20,415 nucleotides of DNA, taken from contig CAZMCH010000076.1 in assembly GCA_964564735.1 (NCBI GenBank), forward strand, positions 1-20,415, in the 5' to 3' direction. The stretch comes from CAZMCH01 sp964564735. Its GTDB lineage: Bacteria > Poribacteria > DTPJ01. Of this stretch, positions 6,655 through 14,386 are shown one piece after another; within the stretch, counting starts at the first letter, position 1, and each line of letters starts with the position of its first letter. The notes under the pieces were generated by a model. The model made no database searches. It was not told the DNA's origin and worked only from the letters and a program-made list of their open reading frames with translations. The translations under genes were made by a program, and so were the position numbers.

Positions 6655-7950
6655 ATGTTAGACCTGAAATATGTTAGAGAAAATGTAGATAAAGTCAAAG
6701 AGATGCTTAATAATCGTAATCTTTCTAATTCAATAAGTCTTGTAGATGAAATAATACAGAATGATGATATAAGACGATCTATTCTGCCAGAAGTCGAAAG
6801 CCTGAGACAAAGGAGGAACGAGGCATCTAAGGAAATTGCAAACTTAAAAAGAGATGGCAAAGAATCCCCTGAATTGGTTGAGGAACTTCGAGAAGTCCGA
6901 AGCAAGATTCAACAACTTGAGGAAGGGCTATCTTTAGCTGAAAAAAAGATTAATGATACAATTCTACTTATTCCAAATATATATCATTCCAGCGTGCCAA
7001 TAGGTGATGATCCAAGCAAAAACGTTGTGGTAAGAACAAACGGAAACAGACCGGAATTTAGCTTCGAACCTGCGCCACATTGGGAGATTGCAGAGGCTCT
7101 CGGCATAATTGATTTTGATCGTGCAACAAGGCTTGCAGGAAGCAACTTTGTTTTATACAAAGGGCTTGGCGCAAAGCTAGAGCGCGCTTTAATTAATTTT
7201 ATGCTTGATCTGCATACCGATAATCAAGGATATACAGAGATATTTCCGCCTTTTATGGCTAATAGAATTACGATGACAGGTAGCGGTCAATTACCAAAAT
7301 TTGAAAGCGATATGTATAAGTGCGATAGTGGTATTGACGCAAAAGACGATATGTTCCTTATCCCAACCGCAGAAGTTCCACTTGCGAGTTATCATGCAGG
7401 CGAAATACTTGACGGCAACCTATTACCATTAAAATATACTGCTTATACGCCATGTTTTAGGCGAGAAGCAGGCGCCTATGGTCGTGATACTCGTGGGCTT
7501 GTTCGTATCCATCAATTTGACAAAGTTGAGATGTTTAAGTATACCATTCCTGAAAATTCCTATGACGAACTAGAAAGCATGGTTAAAGACGCTGAAGAAG
7601 TTTTACAGTTACTTGGTTTGCCATATCAAGTATCTTTGCTTTGCACCGCAGATATTAGCTCTGCATCAGCTAAAACTTACGATATAGAAGTCTGGATGCC
7701 GGGGCTAAAGAGATTCCAAGAAGTTTCTTCGTGCAGTAACTGTGAAGATTACCAAGCAAGAAGATCAAATACAAGATTCCGAAGAGAACAAGGCAAGCCC
7801 GTTGAATTTCCACACATGCTAAATGGTTCTGGTGTAGCAATGCCAAGAACGGTAATTGCAATCCTTGAGAATTTCCAACAGGAAGACGGTTCTGTAATCA
7901 TTCCTGAAATTCTCAGACCATATATGAAGGGAATAGAAAAAATAGGATAA
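6655..7950 (+). CDS. serS: Seryl-tRNA synthetase
   Basis: This class II synthetase charges tRNA-Ser, and tRNA-Sec if present, with serine. An N-terminal antiparallel coiled-coil arm (about residues 30-100, rich in K, E and R) binds the long variable arm of tRNA-Ser. The catalytic domain has TAEVPLASYHAGEIL, motif 2 (CFRREAGAYGRDTRGLVRIHQF) and motif 3 (GSGVAMPRTVIAILE, about 391-405). From ATG 6655 it is 431 residues, typical for bacteria. A GTG at 6643 is in frame but lies within the ribosome binding site GGGGGTGA (6639-6646), which is correctly spaced for ATG 6655, so the ATG start is preferred. No T-box leader is seen upstream. It heads a compact run with the next three genes. Confidence 0.96.
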   Translation: MLDLKYVRENVDKVKEMLNNRNLSNSISLVDEIIQNDDIRRSILPEVESLRQRRNEASKEIANLKRDGKESPELVEELREVRSKIQQLEEGLSLAEKKINDTILLIPNIYHSSVPIGDDPSKNVVVRTNGNRPEFSFEPAPHWEIAEALGIIDFDRATRLAGSNFVLYKGLGAKLERALINFMLDLHTDNQGYTEIFPPFMANRITMTGSGQLPKFESDMYKCDSGIDAKDDMFLIPTAEVPLASYHAGEILDGNLLPLKYTAYTPCFRREAGAYGRDTRGLVRIHQFDKVEMFKYTIPENSYDELESMVKDAEEVLQLLGLPYQVSLLCTADISSASAKTYDIEVWMPGLKRFQEVSSCSNCEDYQARRSNTRFRREQGKPVEFPHMLNGSGVAMPRTVIAILENFQQEDGSVIIPEILRPYMKGIEKIG

Positions 7951-7954
7951 TATT

Positions 7955-8722
7955 ATGAGTTTCACTCCAAAATATACCAGTTTTGCTTTTGCCTATGACG
8001 AAATGATGCAGAATGTCGATTATGTCAGATGGGCGGATTATATTGACAGGCTTTTTGCCCTTTACAATTACCGTCCAAAAAGATTGCTAAATATTGCTTG
8101 TGGAACAGGAGCAATTGATATACTTCTCGCCAATAAAGGCTATGATATGTCAGGAATAGACCTTGCCTTTGAAATGCTATTATGGGCAAAGAAAAAGGCA
8201 AATGCTAGGAATATCAATCTTAATCTTTGGCAACAAGATATGAGACAATTGACTGTTGCAAAACCTTTTGATGCAGCGTTATGCCTATATGACAGCATTA
8301 ACTATATTGTAACAGAAGAAGAACTAAAGCTAGTATTTGACAAAGTTTATGATGCTCTAGTTCCTGAAGGCATGTTTATATTTGATGTTACAACTGAATA
8401 TAATATTGTCAAGCATTTCCATAGACAGACTTTTGCTGAAAATTATGATAGATTCTCGTATATATGGAAAAATATATATATAAATAGAGATAAACTATGT
8501 AAGACTGTCCTGACTTTTTTTCTAAAAGACGATGATCATTATCAAAAATATGATGAGCTACACATCCAAAAGATATATTCAGTTGATCAGGTAAAAGACA
8601 TTCTTAATGAGGCTGGTTTTAAGATGCTGAGTGCGTTTGAAACCTTTTCTTTTGATAAATGGAGAAAAACCTCCGAACGTATTAATTTTACTGCGGTGAA
8701 AAAACATGAAAAGACGCTATGA
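7955..8722 (+). CDS. Class I SAM-dependent methyltransferase
   Basis: The protein has a Rossmann-type methyltransferase fold. Motif I is LLNIACGTGAI (44-54), the acidic end of strand 2 is D69 in MSGIDLA, and the third strand gives D95 in WQQDMRQL, followed by the strand 4 segment FDAALCLYDSINYI. The N-terminal YDEMMQNVDYVRWADYI is typical of small-molecule methyltransferases of this type. It starts four bases after serS, behind AGGA, and its last 17 bases overlap the next gene, so the three are almost surely co-transcribed. The acceptor is unknown; adjacency to serS does not by itself imply a tRNA or protein target. Confidence 0.85.
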   Translation: MSFTPKYTSFAFAYDEMMQNVDYVRWADYIDRLFALYNYRPKRLLNIACGTGAIDILLANKGYDMSGIDLAFEMLLWAKKKANARNINLNLWQQDMRQLTVAKPFDAALCLYDSINYIVTEEELKLVFDKVYDALVPEGMFIFDVTTEYNIVKHFHRQTFAENYDRFSYIWKNIYINRDKLCKTVLTFFLKDDDHYQKYDELHIQKIYSVDQVKDILNEAGFKMLSAFETFSFDKWRKTSERINFTAVKKHEKTL

Positions 8723-9374
8723 TATTATATTTAAGCTGTTCTCTGGCTTTATGAGCAAAGCAAGTTGGAGGGTTGTATATACATCAACAGACTCATGGGA
8801 ATCAGAACTTGTAAGGTCTGCTTTACTCAATGATGGCGTGCAAACATCAATAAGATCAAATGAATATATCGTTGATTCAACAGGGAAAAAAAGGCGTAAA
8901 TATGACGTTATAGTGCCTGAAGCCAGTGTTGATGATGCACAACCTACCATAGAAAGAGCAATTATAATAATTGCAAATAAAGAAAAGCTAATGAGTGATC
9001 AGGATAAAAATGAGTCTGAAAAAGAATCAGGAAAGCAACTAGCTAGATCAACCGTTCCTGAAATCAAGCCATCTTTTGAAAGTGAAGCAGAGCTTATTGC
9101 GGAAAAAAGCGGAGTAGGAAAGATATTTCATTATATGCCTGATGATATATACGAATTAAAGGTTGAGTTTGATTTTTATAAAGATTCACATTTTATGAAT
9201 GCAGAAGACTGGGATGAATTCACAAACTTTAGCGCACAAAGGCAGGAATTTTTTATTCTTCTTAAAGAGAGGTATCCCAAACTTTCCGCTCTTATTAAAG
9301 AAAATAAAAAACGTGCTGATTTCATCAAGCTAATAGAATATTCCTATGGAAAAAGCTATCCTCCTAATAAATAA
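8706..9374 (+). CDS. Two-domain protein with N-terminal DUF2007-like domain
   Basis: The product is 222 residues. Residues 20-90 (WRVVYTSTDSWESELVRSAL, then LLNDGVQTSIRSNE and a KYDVIVPEASVDDA strand) resemble the DUF2007 putative signal-transducing domain, a small alpha/beta fold of unknown ligand. A charged linker at about 95-130, rich in E, K and S, leads to a mostly helical C-terminal domain (about 137-215; DDIYELKVEFDFYKD, EDWDEF, LLKERYPKLSALI) that I do not recognise. There is no signal peptide or membrane segment. It overlaps the methyltransferase by 17 bases; GGTGA lies seven bases before ATG 8706. A later in-frame ATG at 8751 lacks a good ribosome binding site. Confidence 0.7.
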   Translation: MKRRYDIIFKLFSGFMSKASWRVVYTSTDSWESELVRSALLNDGVQTSIRSNEYIVDSTGKKRRKYDVIVPEASVDDAQPTIERAIIIIANKEKLMSDQDKNESEKESGKQLARSTVPEIKPSFESEAELIAEKSGVGKIFHYMPDDIYELKVEFDFYKDSHFMNAEDWDEFTNFSAQRQEFFILLKERYPKLSALIKENKKRADFIKLIEYSYGKSYPPNK

Positions 9375-9424
9375 GAAAATTGATTGAATATGCGTTTCAA
9401 ATGGCATAGTCGGAGACAATTTAT

Positions 9425-10849
9425 ATGGAAAGACAAACAAAGATAGTATGCACAATCGGACCAGCAACAGAATCTCCTGAAATGATAAAAAGGCTAATAA
9501 AAGCAGGAATGAATGTTGCAAGGCTTAATTTTTCACATGGAACGCATGAACAAAAAAAACAAGTAATTGATAATATAAGGAAGATTTCAACAGAATTAGA
9601 TACACCCATAGCCATATTACAGGATTTATCTGGTCCCAAAATCCGAACAGGTCGTTTAGTGTCTGATTCGTCAGTTATATTACAGGAAAATGCTGAATTT
9701 TCTTTGATTGGTGAAGATATAGAAGGTGATCAAAATAGAGTTACAGCAAATTATTTTAATGTAATATCGGGAAAATTAAAGACAGGAGACAAAATATTCC
9801 TTGCAGATGGAAGCATTGAGCTATCAGTTATCGAGATAACAAGAACTGAAATAAAATGTAAAGTTATTGTTGGTGGAGAACTTCGTTCAAGACAAGGAAT
9901 AAATTTTCCGAACGTTGCTTTAAATATTCCTGCAGTAACCGAAAAAGACCTTAATGATTTAGCTTTTGGAATAGAGAATGGCGTTGATTTAGTCGCATTA
10001 TCATTTGTCCAAAAGGCTTGGGATTTGATCCCTGTTAAAAATATGATTCAGAACAAAGGTCTTGATATACCTATTATCGCAAAGATAGAGAAGCATGAAG
10101 CCATTGATTGCATAGATGAGATTATAGAAGTCGCTGATGGAATCATGGTAGCAAGAGGCGATCTTGGTATAGAGATCCCCCTTGAGCAAGTTCCTGTTAT
10201 TCAGAAAATGATCACAAAAAAAGCCAGTGCAAAGGGCAAGCCCGTTATTACCGCAACACAGATGCTCGAATCCATGATAGAAAACGCACAACCTACAAGG
10301 GCAGAAGTTACTGACGTTGCTAATGCCATATATGATGGCACAGATGCGGTTATGCTCTCTGCTGAAACTGCGATTGGTAAATATCCAATTCAAGCAGTGG
10401 AAATGATGAATAGGATCGCCCTTAGCACTGAACCTTATCTTCCCTATGAGGAAATGCTAAGACAACGTGGGTCTTCAACAAGTCATACTGTCCCTGATGC
10501 AATAGGTCATGCTGCGTGTTATACTGCATTGGACATCAATGCAAAGGCGATTATCTGTTGCACACGTTCTGGCTATACTGCACGAATGGTGACAAAATAC
10601 AGACCAAAACCTATGATAATTGCTGTTACACCACTTGAGACGACTTATCGAAGGCTTGCTTTATCTTGGAGTGTAACTCCAATAAAAATTGATGATTATG
10701 AGGACTCCGATACAATGATAGAGAAAGCCATTTCAACAGCAAAAAACGCTGGTTTAGTCTCATACGGAGATAGCGTTGTCATTACTGCAGGCGTTCCTAT
10801 TGGCGTCCCCGGCAAAACCAATATGATCAAAGCTGATGTGATAAAATAA
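9425..10849 (+). CDS. pyk: Pyruvate kinase
   Basis: Pyruvate kinase converts phosphoenolpyruvate and ADP to pyruvate and ATP at the end of glycolysis. The sequence has the N-terminal KIVCTIGPATES and MNVARLNFSHG segments, and the catalytic IIAKIEKHEA. The signature VARGDLGIEIPLEQVP, then VITATQMLESMIENAQPTRAEVTDVANAI and DAVMLSAETAIGKYP follow. The C-terminal allosteric domain ends in GVPGKTNMIKADVIK. It is 474 residues, normal for bacteria. The start ATG 9425 has GGAGA eight bases upstream. The position corresponding to Glu117 of muscle enzyme is Lys72 (GPKIRTG), which in this family goes with K+-independent activity. It follows the DUF2007-like gene by 50 bp and probably belongs to the serS transcript. 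Confidence 0.97.
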   Translation: MERQTKIVCTIGPATESPEMIKRLIKAGMNVARLNFSHGTHEQKKQVIDNIRKISTELDTPIAILQDLSGPKIRTGRLVSDSSVILQENAEFSLIGEDIEGDQNRVTANYFNVISGKLKTGDKIFLADGSIELSVIEITRTEIKCKVIVGGELRSRQGINFPNVALNIPAVTEKDLNDLAFGIENGVDLVALSFVQKAWDLIPVKNMIQNKGLDIPIIAKIEKHEAIDCIDEIIEVADGIMVARGDLGIEIPLEQVPVIQKMITKKASAKGKPVITATQMLESMIENAQPTRAEVTDVANAIYDGTDAVMLSAETAIGKYPIQAVEMMNRIALSTEPYLPYEEMLRQRGSSTSHTVPDAIGHAACYTALDINAKAIICCTRSGYTARMVTKYRPKPMIIAVTPLETTYRRLALSWSVTPIKIDDYEDSDTMIEKAISTAKNAGLVSYGDSVVITAGVPIGVPGKTNMIKADVIK

Positions 10850-10936
10850 GACTTAATAAGCTATTTTTCAAAAAATACAATAAGATTATTTTTCTATTTT
10901 AATTTGCCCTCCCTTCAAAATCTGCTGTAAAAAGCT

Positions 10937-12373
10937 ATGAAAAAAGAAGTCAAAAAAAATATCATCAGGCATATTAGAGAAAAATGGATAACTCATATCG
11001 TCTTTTTGGTGTATATTATCCTTCTTACTATAACAATAATCCATCATGAGCCTTGGGCTGACGAGGCTCAGGCTTGGCTTCTCGCCAGAGATACAAATCC
11101 ATTTGATCTGATATTTAAAAATCTTCGTTATGAAGGGCATCCGCCATTATGGTATATTATAATAATAATTCCAAGCAAGATTTTGCCCTATAGATCAATA
11201 AGCGTCATATCTGCTATTATTGCCACCGCTGGCGTATACATATTGCTTTATTATTCTCATTTTCCTAGAATCATAAAATATTTACTTCCTTTTACATACT
11301 TCGTGTTTTATCAATATGCTGTCATTGCTAGGAGTTATGCTCTTGTTCCGATACTGCTTTTTGCTATAGCAAGTATATATAACCAAAAGAGTGATAAGAT
11401 ATATTTATTCACTTTGTTGGTTTGTTTACTTGCTTATGTGAGTGTTTTTTCTACATTGATAGCATTATCAATTATGTTTATTCATTTGATAGATACGATA
11501 AAGGCAAGAAAGATATTAACAAAACCTTTATTAATTAAGCAAATTATAGCATTTGGAATATTTGTCATGGCGATTGCATTGTTAGTTATAATTCTTTATC
11601 CACCACAAGACTATACATTTGCAAAGGGCTATCGCTATAATATAAAGAATTTCTATAATCTAAGTCGTGATATACTAAACGATGCCTTAACTAATAAGCT
11701 ATATCTATCAATACCATTGCTTATTATATCTTTATTCTGGTTCTGGCAGAAATGTTTATTTTTGTTATATGTCTTGTCAAATCTTTCTGTTCTAACTCTT
11801 TTCTCTGTCAAATATTACAATTCATGGCATCTTGGTTTCATTTTTCTGACATGGGTGTTTGTGTTGTGGCTTAGTTTTGACAAACAAGATCAACGAATAG
11901 AAAATCATAGATTTGCTAACATAATAAAAAATATAGTTATAGCTTCTGTTTTGATTGTCTTGGGATTCAATATATACTGGGCTGGAACTGCATCTATAAA
12001 TGATTTTAACGGTACATATTCAGCAGGAAAAGCGATTTCTAGCTATATAAAGGAAAATCAGCTAGAGGACAAAAAAATCTATGCGACATCATTCTGGTCT
12101 GTAACGATCCTGCCATATTTTGACAAAAACATTTTTAGCAATTATAATAGCGAGGAAAGAACGACCTATTGGTTATGGTCAACAAAAAACAGTAGGATGG
12201 AAGATTTTAACAAGATAATCGCTGATCAACCTGATCTTATTATTTTAGGTCGTGGCAATGAACAGGATATCCCAAACTATAGATTTATTGGCATATTTTC
12301 GGGTAATTTATATTGGAAAAGTGGTATCAAGGAAAGCAATCACTTTGCGGTTTTTCGTAAAATCAATGAATAA
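10937..12373 (+). CDS. GT-C membrane glycosyltransferase (GT39/PMT-like)
   Basis: This is a 478-residue polytopic membrane protein. One transmembrane helix (about 18-36) is followed by the periplasmic-loop acidic motif PWADEAQAWLLARD (D42/E43). Next come RYEGHPPLWY and about nine more hydrophobic segments up to about residue 350, then a soluble C-terminal part. The DE motif after helix 1 and the HPPLWY motif are typical of GT-C enzymes related to GT39 protein O-mannosyltransferases and ArnT, which use a polyprenyl-phosphate sugar donor on the outer face of the membrane. The acceptor is unknown. No Shine-Dalgarno sequence is visible before ATG 10937, unlike most genes here. It lies 87 bp after pyk and eight bases before the DUF6785 gene, with which it is likely translated. 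Confidence 0.78.
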   Translation: MKKEVKKNIIRHIREKWITHIVFLVYIILLTITIIHHEPWADEAQAWLLARDTNPFDLIFKNLRYEGHPPLWYIIIIIPSKILPYRSISVISAIIATAGVYILLYYSHFPRIIKYLLPFTYFVFYQYAVIARSYALVPILLFAIASIYNQKSDKIYLFTLLVCLLAYVSVFSTLIALSIMFIHLIDTIKARKILTKPLLIKQIIAFGIFVMAIALLVIILYPPQDYTFAKGYRYNIKNFYNLSRDILNDALTNKLYLSIPLLIISLFWFWQKCLFLLYVLSNLSVLTLFSVKYYNSWHLGFIFLTWVFVLWLSFDKQDQRIENHRFANIIKNIVIASVLIVLGFNIYWAGTASINDFNGTYSAGKAISSYIKENQLEDKKIYATSFWSVTILPYFDKNIFSNYNSEERTTYWLWSTKNSRMEDFNKIIADQPDLIILGRGNEQDIPNYRFIGIFSGNLYWKSGIKESNHFAVFRKINE

Positions 12374-12381
12374 AACAAAAC

Positions 12382-14286
12382 ATGCAAAATCTGAATCCCA
12401 GCAAAATAATGATAAGAGCTTTATTAATCGGCTTGTTTTTCGTGCCGATACACTCCTATCTTATCGTTAAGCTGGAGATAATATTATATCGTGGCGGGAC
12501 ATCTGCTTCTCCGATATTCTGGACAACCATATATAACCTTCTGTTTCTTATAGCTATCAATGCTATTTTAGTCAAATTCCTTCCAAAAATTCGTCTTACT
12601 CAACAAGAATTATTGACAATATACCTAATGACCAATATATCAACATGCCTAATCGGACATGATATGCTTCAAATACTCGTCCCGATGATGGGTCATGCTT
12701 TCTGGTTTGCCACGCCTGAAAACGAATGGCAGGATTTATTTTGGCAATATATTCCAAAATGGCTGACTGTTGATGATAAAAAAGTCTTGCAGGGATATTA
12801 TTATGGCGATTCATCGCTTTATAAGCCTGAAAATCTGTTAACATGGATAAAACCTGTTTTGTGGTGGTGTGGATTTATCTGCGTCCTTGTTTTTGTAATG
12901 ACATGCCTTAACTTAATATTTAGAAAGCAATGGACAGAAGAGGAAAAACTGAGCTATCCGATAATTCAGCTTCCACTTCAGATGACGAATCCCGCAACAC
13001 GATTTTTTCGTAATAAAGCAATGTGGGCAGGTTTTGCTCTTATAGGATTGATAAACTGCCTTAATGGTTTGCATGTGATATTTCCACCAGTGCCATTCAT
13101 ACCATATTGGGCGCAGAACTATTCCTATCTCATCACAGAAAAGCCTTGGAATGCCATTAGTTTTCTCTTTATAGGGCTAAATGCCGAAATGGTTGTGTTA
13201 GGCTTCTTAATTCCAGAGGATATATGCTTTTCATTGTGGTTCTTCCATTGGTTTTGGAAAGCTCAACAGATATTTGGCAGTGCAATGGGCTGGCGTAGCC
13301 TGCCATCATTTCCTTATGGACGTGAACAGGCGTCAGGGGCGTATATCGCCATTGCAATAATATTGCTTTATGTCAACCGTCGTCATCTTATAAACGTGAT
13401 AAAGCATCTATTAGGAATAGTGAAAATTGATGACAGACTAGAGCCAATGAGTTATAGATATTCAGCTTTAGGCGTTTTTGTCGGATTTGTCTTGATTTGC
13501 ATATTTTGCTATTATGGTGGCATGTCTATATGGGTAACAGTTCCGTTTTTTGCCCTTTATTTCCTGATACAGCTTGCAGTTACCCGAATGCGTGCAGAAT
13601 TAGGAACCCCCGTCCATGACCTTCATTATTCAGGTCCCGATGAGATAATAGTAAGGTCGGTAGGAACAAGGAAACTTGATAATGGGACACTCACAATGTT
13701 TTCGCTATTCTGGTTTATTAATCGTGCATATAGATCAAATATAATGGCGCATGAGATGGAAGGCTTCAAGATGGCAGAAAGGACAAGAACCAATTATCGA
13801 ACCATCTTTCTAGCTTTAATACTAACTACTATTATAGGTTCATTTACAGCCTTTTGGGCAATGCTTCATCAAGGCTATGAGACAGGTATGCAAATTAAAG
13901 CACCATTTCCAGCTATCGGCGCATTTGGTAGTGAACCTTGGAATCGTTTGCAGTCATGGGTAAATAACAGAACTAACGCTGATATTCCGGGGACACTGTT
14001 CATGTATGGCGGTTTTATATTTACAATATTTCTTGCGATAATGAGGGTGAAATTTATCTGGTGGAGATTTCATCCTGCTGGCTATGCAGTTTCAAATAGC
14101 TATAATATGGAAGTTTTCTGGTCGCCATTATTCTTTGGTTGGCTTGCAAAAACTATAATATTAAAATTTGGCGGGTTGAAGTTATATAGAAAAGCTGTGC
14201 CATTCTTTTTGGGTGTTATGCTAGGGCATTTTATAACATCGGGAACATGGACGGTTATAGGAATTATATTGAACTATCCGATATAA
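12382..14286 (+). CDS. DUF6785/DUF6784 polytopic membrane protein
   Basis: This 634-residue integral membrane protein has a dozen or more hydrophobic segments. The N-terminal two-thirds fits the DUF6785 family: LTQQELLTIYLMT, WTEEEKLSYPIIQLPLQMT, and a conserved RMRAELGTPVHDLHYSGPDE loop. The C-terminal part fits DUF6784: WWRFHPAGYAVSNSYNMEVFW, then KFGGLKLYRKAVPFFLGVMLGHF. The overall layout recalls oligopeptide-transporter-like carriers, but no transport function is established to my knowledge. The start ATG 12382 follows the glycosyltransferase stop by eight bases and has no clear ribosome binding site, suggesting translational coupling; ATG 12409 is an alternative. The next gene encodes a glycoside-hydrolase-like protein, so the substrate may be a glycan or glycopeptide (inference). 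Confidence 0.82.
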   Translation: MQNLNPSKIMIRALLIGLFFVPIHSYLIVKLEIILYRGGTSASPIFWTTIYNLLFLIAINAILVKFLPKIRLTQQELLTIYLMTNISTCLIGHDMLQILVPMMGHAFWFATPENEWQDLFWQYIPKWLTVDDKKVLQGYYYGDSSLYKPENLLTWIKPVLWWCGFICVLVFVMTCLNLIFRKQWTEEEKLSYPIIQLPLQMTNPATRFFRNKAMWAGFALIGLINCLNGLHVIFPPVPFIPYWAQNYSYLITEKPWNAISFLFIGLNAEMVVLGFLIPEDICFSLWFFHWFWKAQQIFGSAMGWRSLPSFPYGREQASGAYIAIAIILLYVNRRHLINVIKHLLGIVKIDDRLEPMSYRYSALGVFVGFVLICIFCYYGGMSIWVTVPFFALYFLIQLAVTRMRAELGTPVHDLHYSGPDEIIVRSVGTRKLDNGTLTMFSLFWFINRAYRSNIMAHEMEGFKMAERTRTNYRTIFLALILTTIIGSFTAFWAMLHQGYETGMQIKAPFPAIGAFGSEPWNRLQSWVNNRTNADIPGTLFMYGGFIFTIFLAIMRVKFIWWRFHPAGYAVSNSYNMEVFWSPLFFGWLAKTIILKFGGLKLYRKAVPFFLGVMLGHFITSGTWTVIGIILNYPI

Positions 14287-14309
14287 ATAGGTATTTAAAG
14301 ACAAATCCA

Positions 14310-14338
14310 TTGATTCCATATGGGTATTTTGATAATAT
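14310..14338 (+). promoter_or_regulatory. Possible promoter of the DUF6259 gene
   Basis: -35-like TTGATT (14310-14315), 17-bp spacer, -10-like TAATAT (14333-14338) with TGA in front, within the 100-bp gap after the DUF6785 gene. A CCATATGG palindrome lies in the spacer. The boxes are weaker than at the other promoters in the window. Confidence 0.4.
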
Positions 14339-14386
14339 GTTTAAGAGAAATCTATTAACAGGGACAAATAACGCAGGAGGGAAGAA

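Noticed and set aside
10001..10393. 130-residue minus-strand ORF
   Set aside because: It is the shadow of the conserved pyruvate kinase core on the opposite strand.
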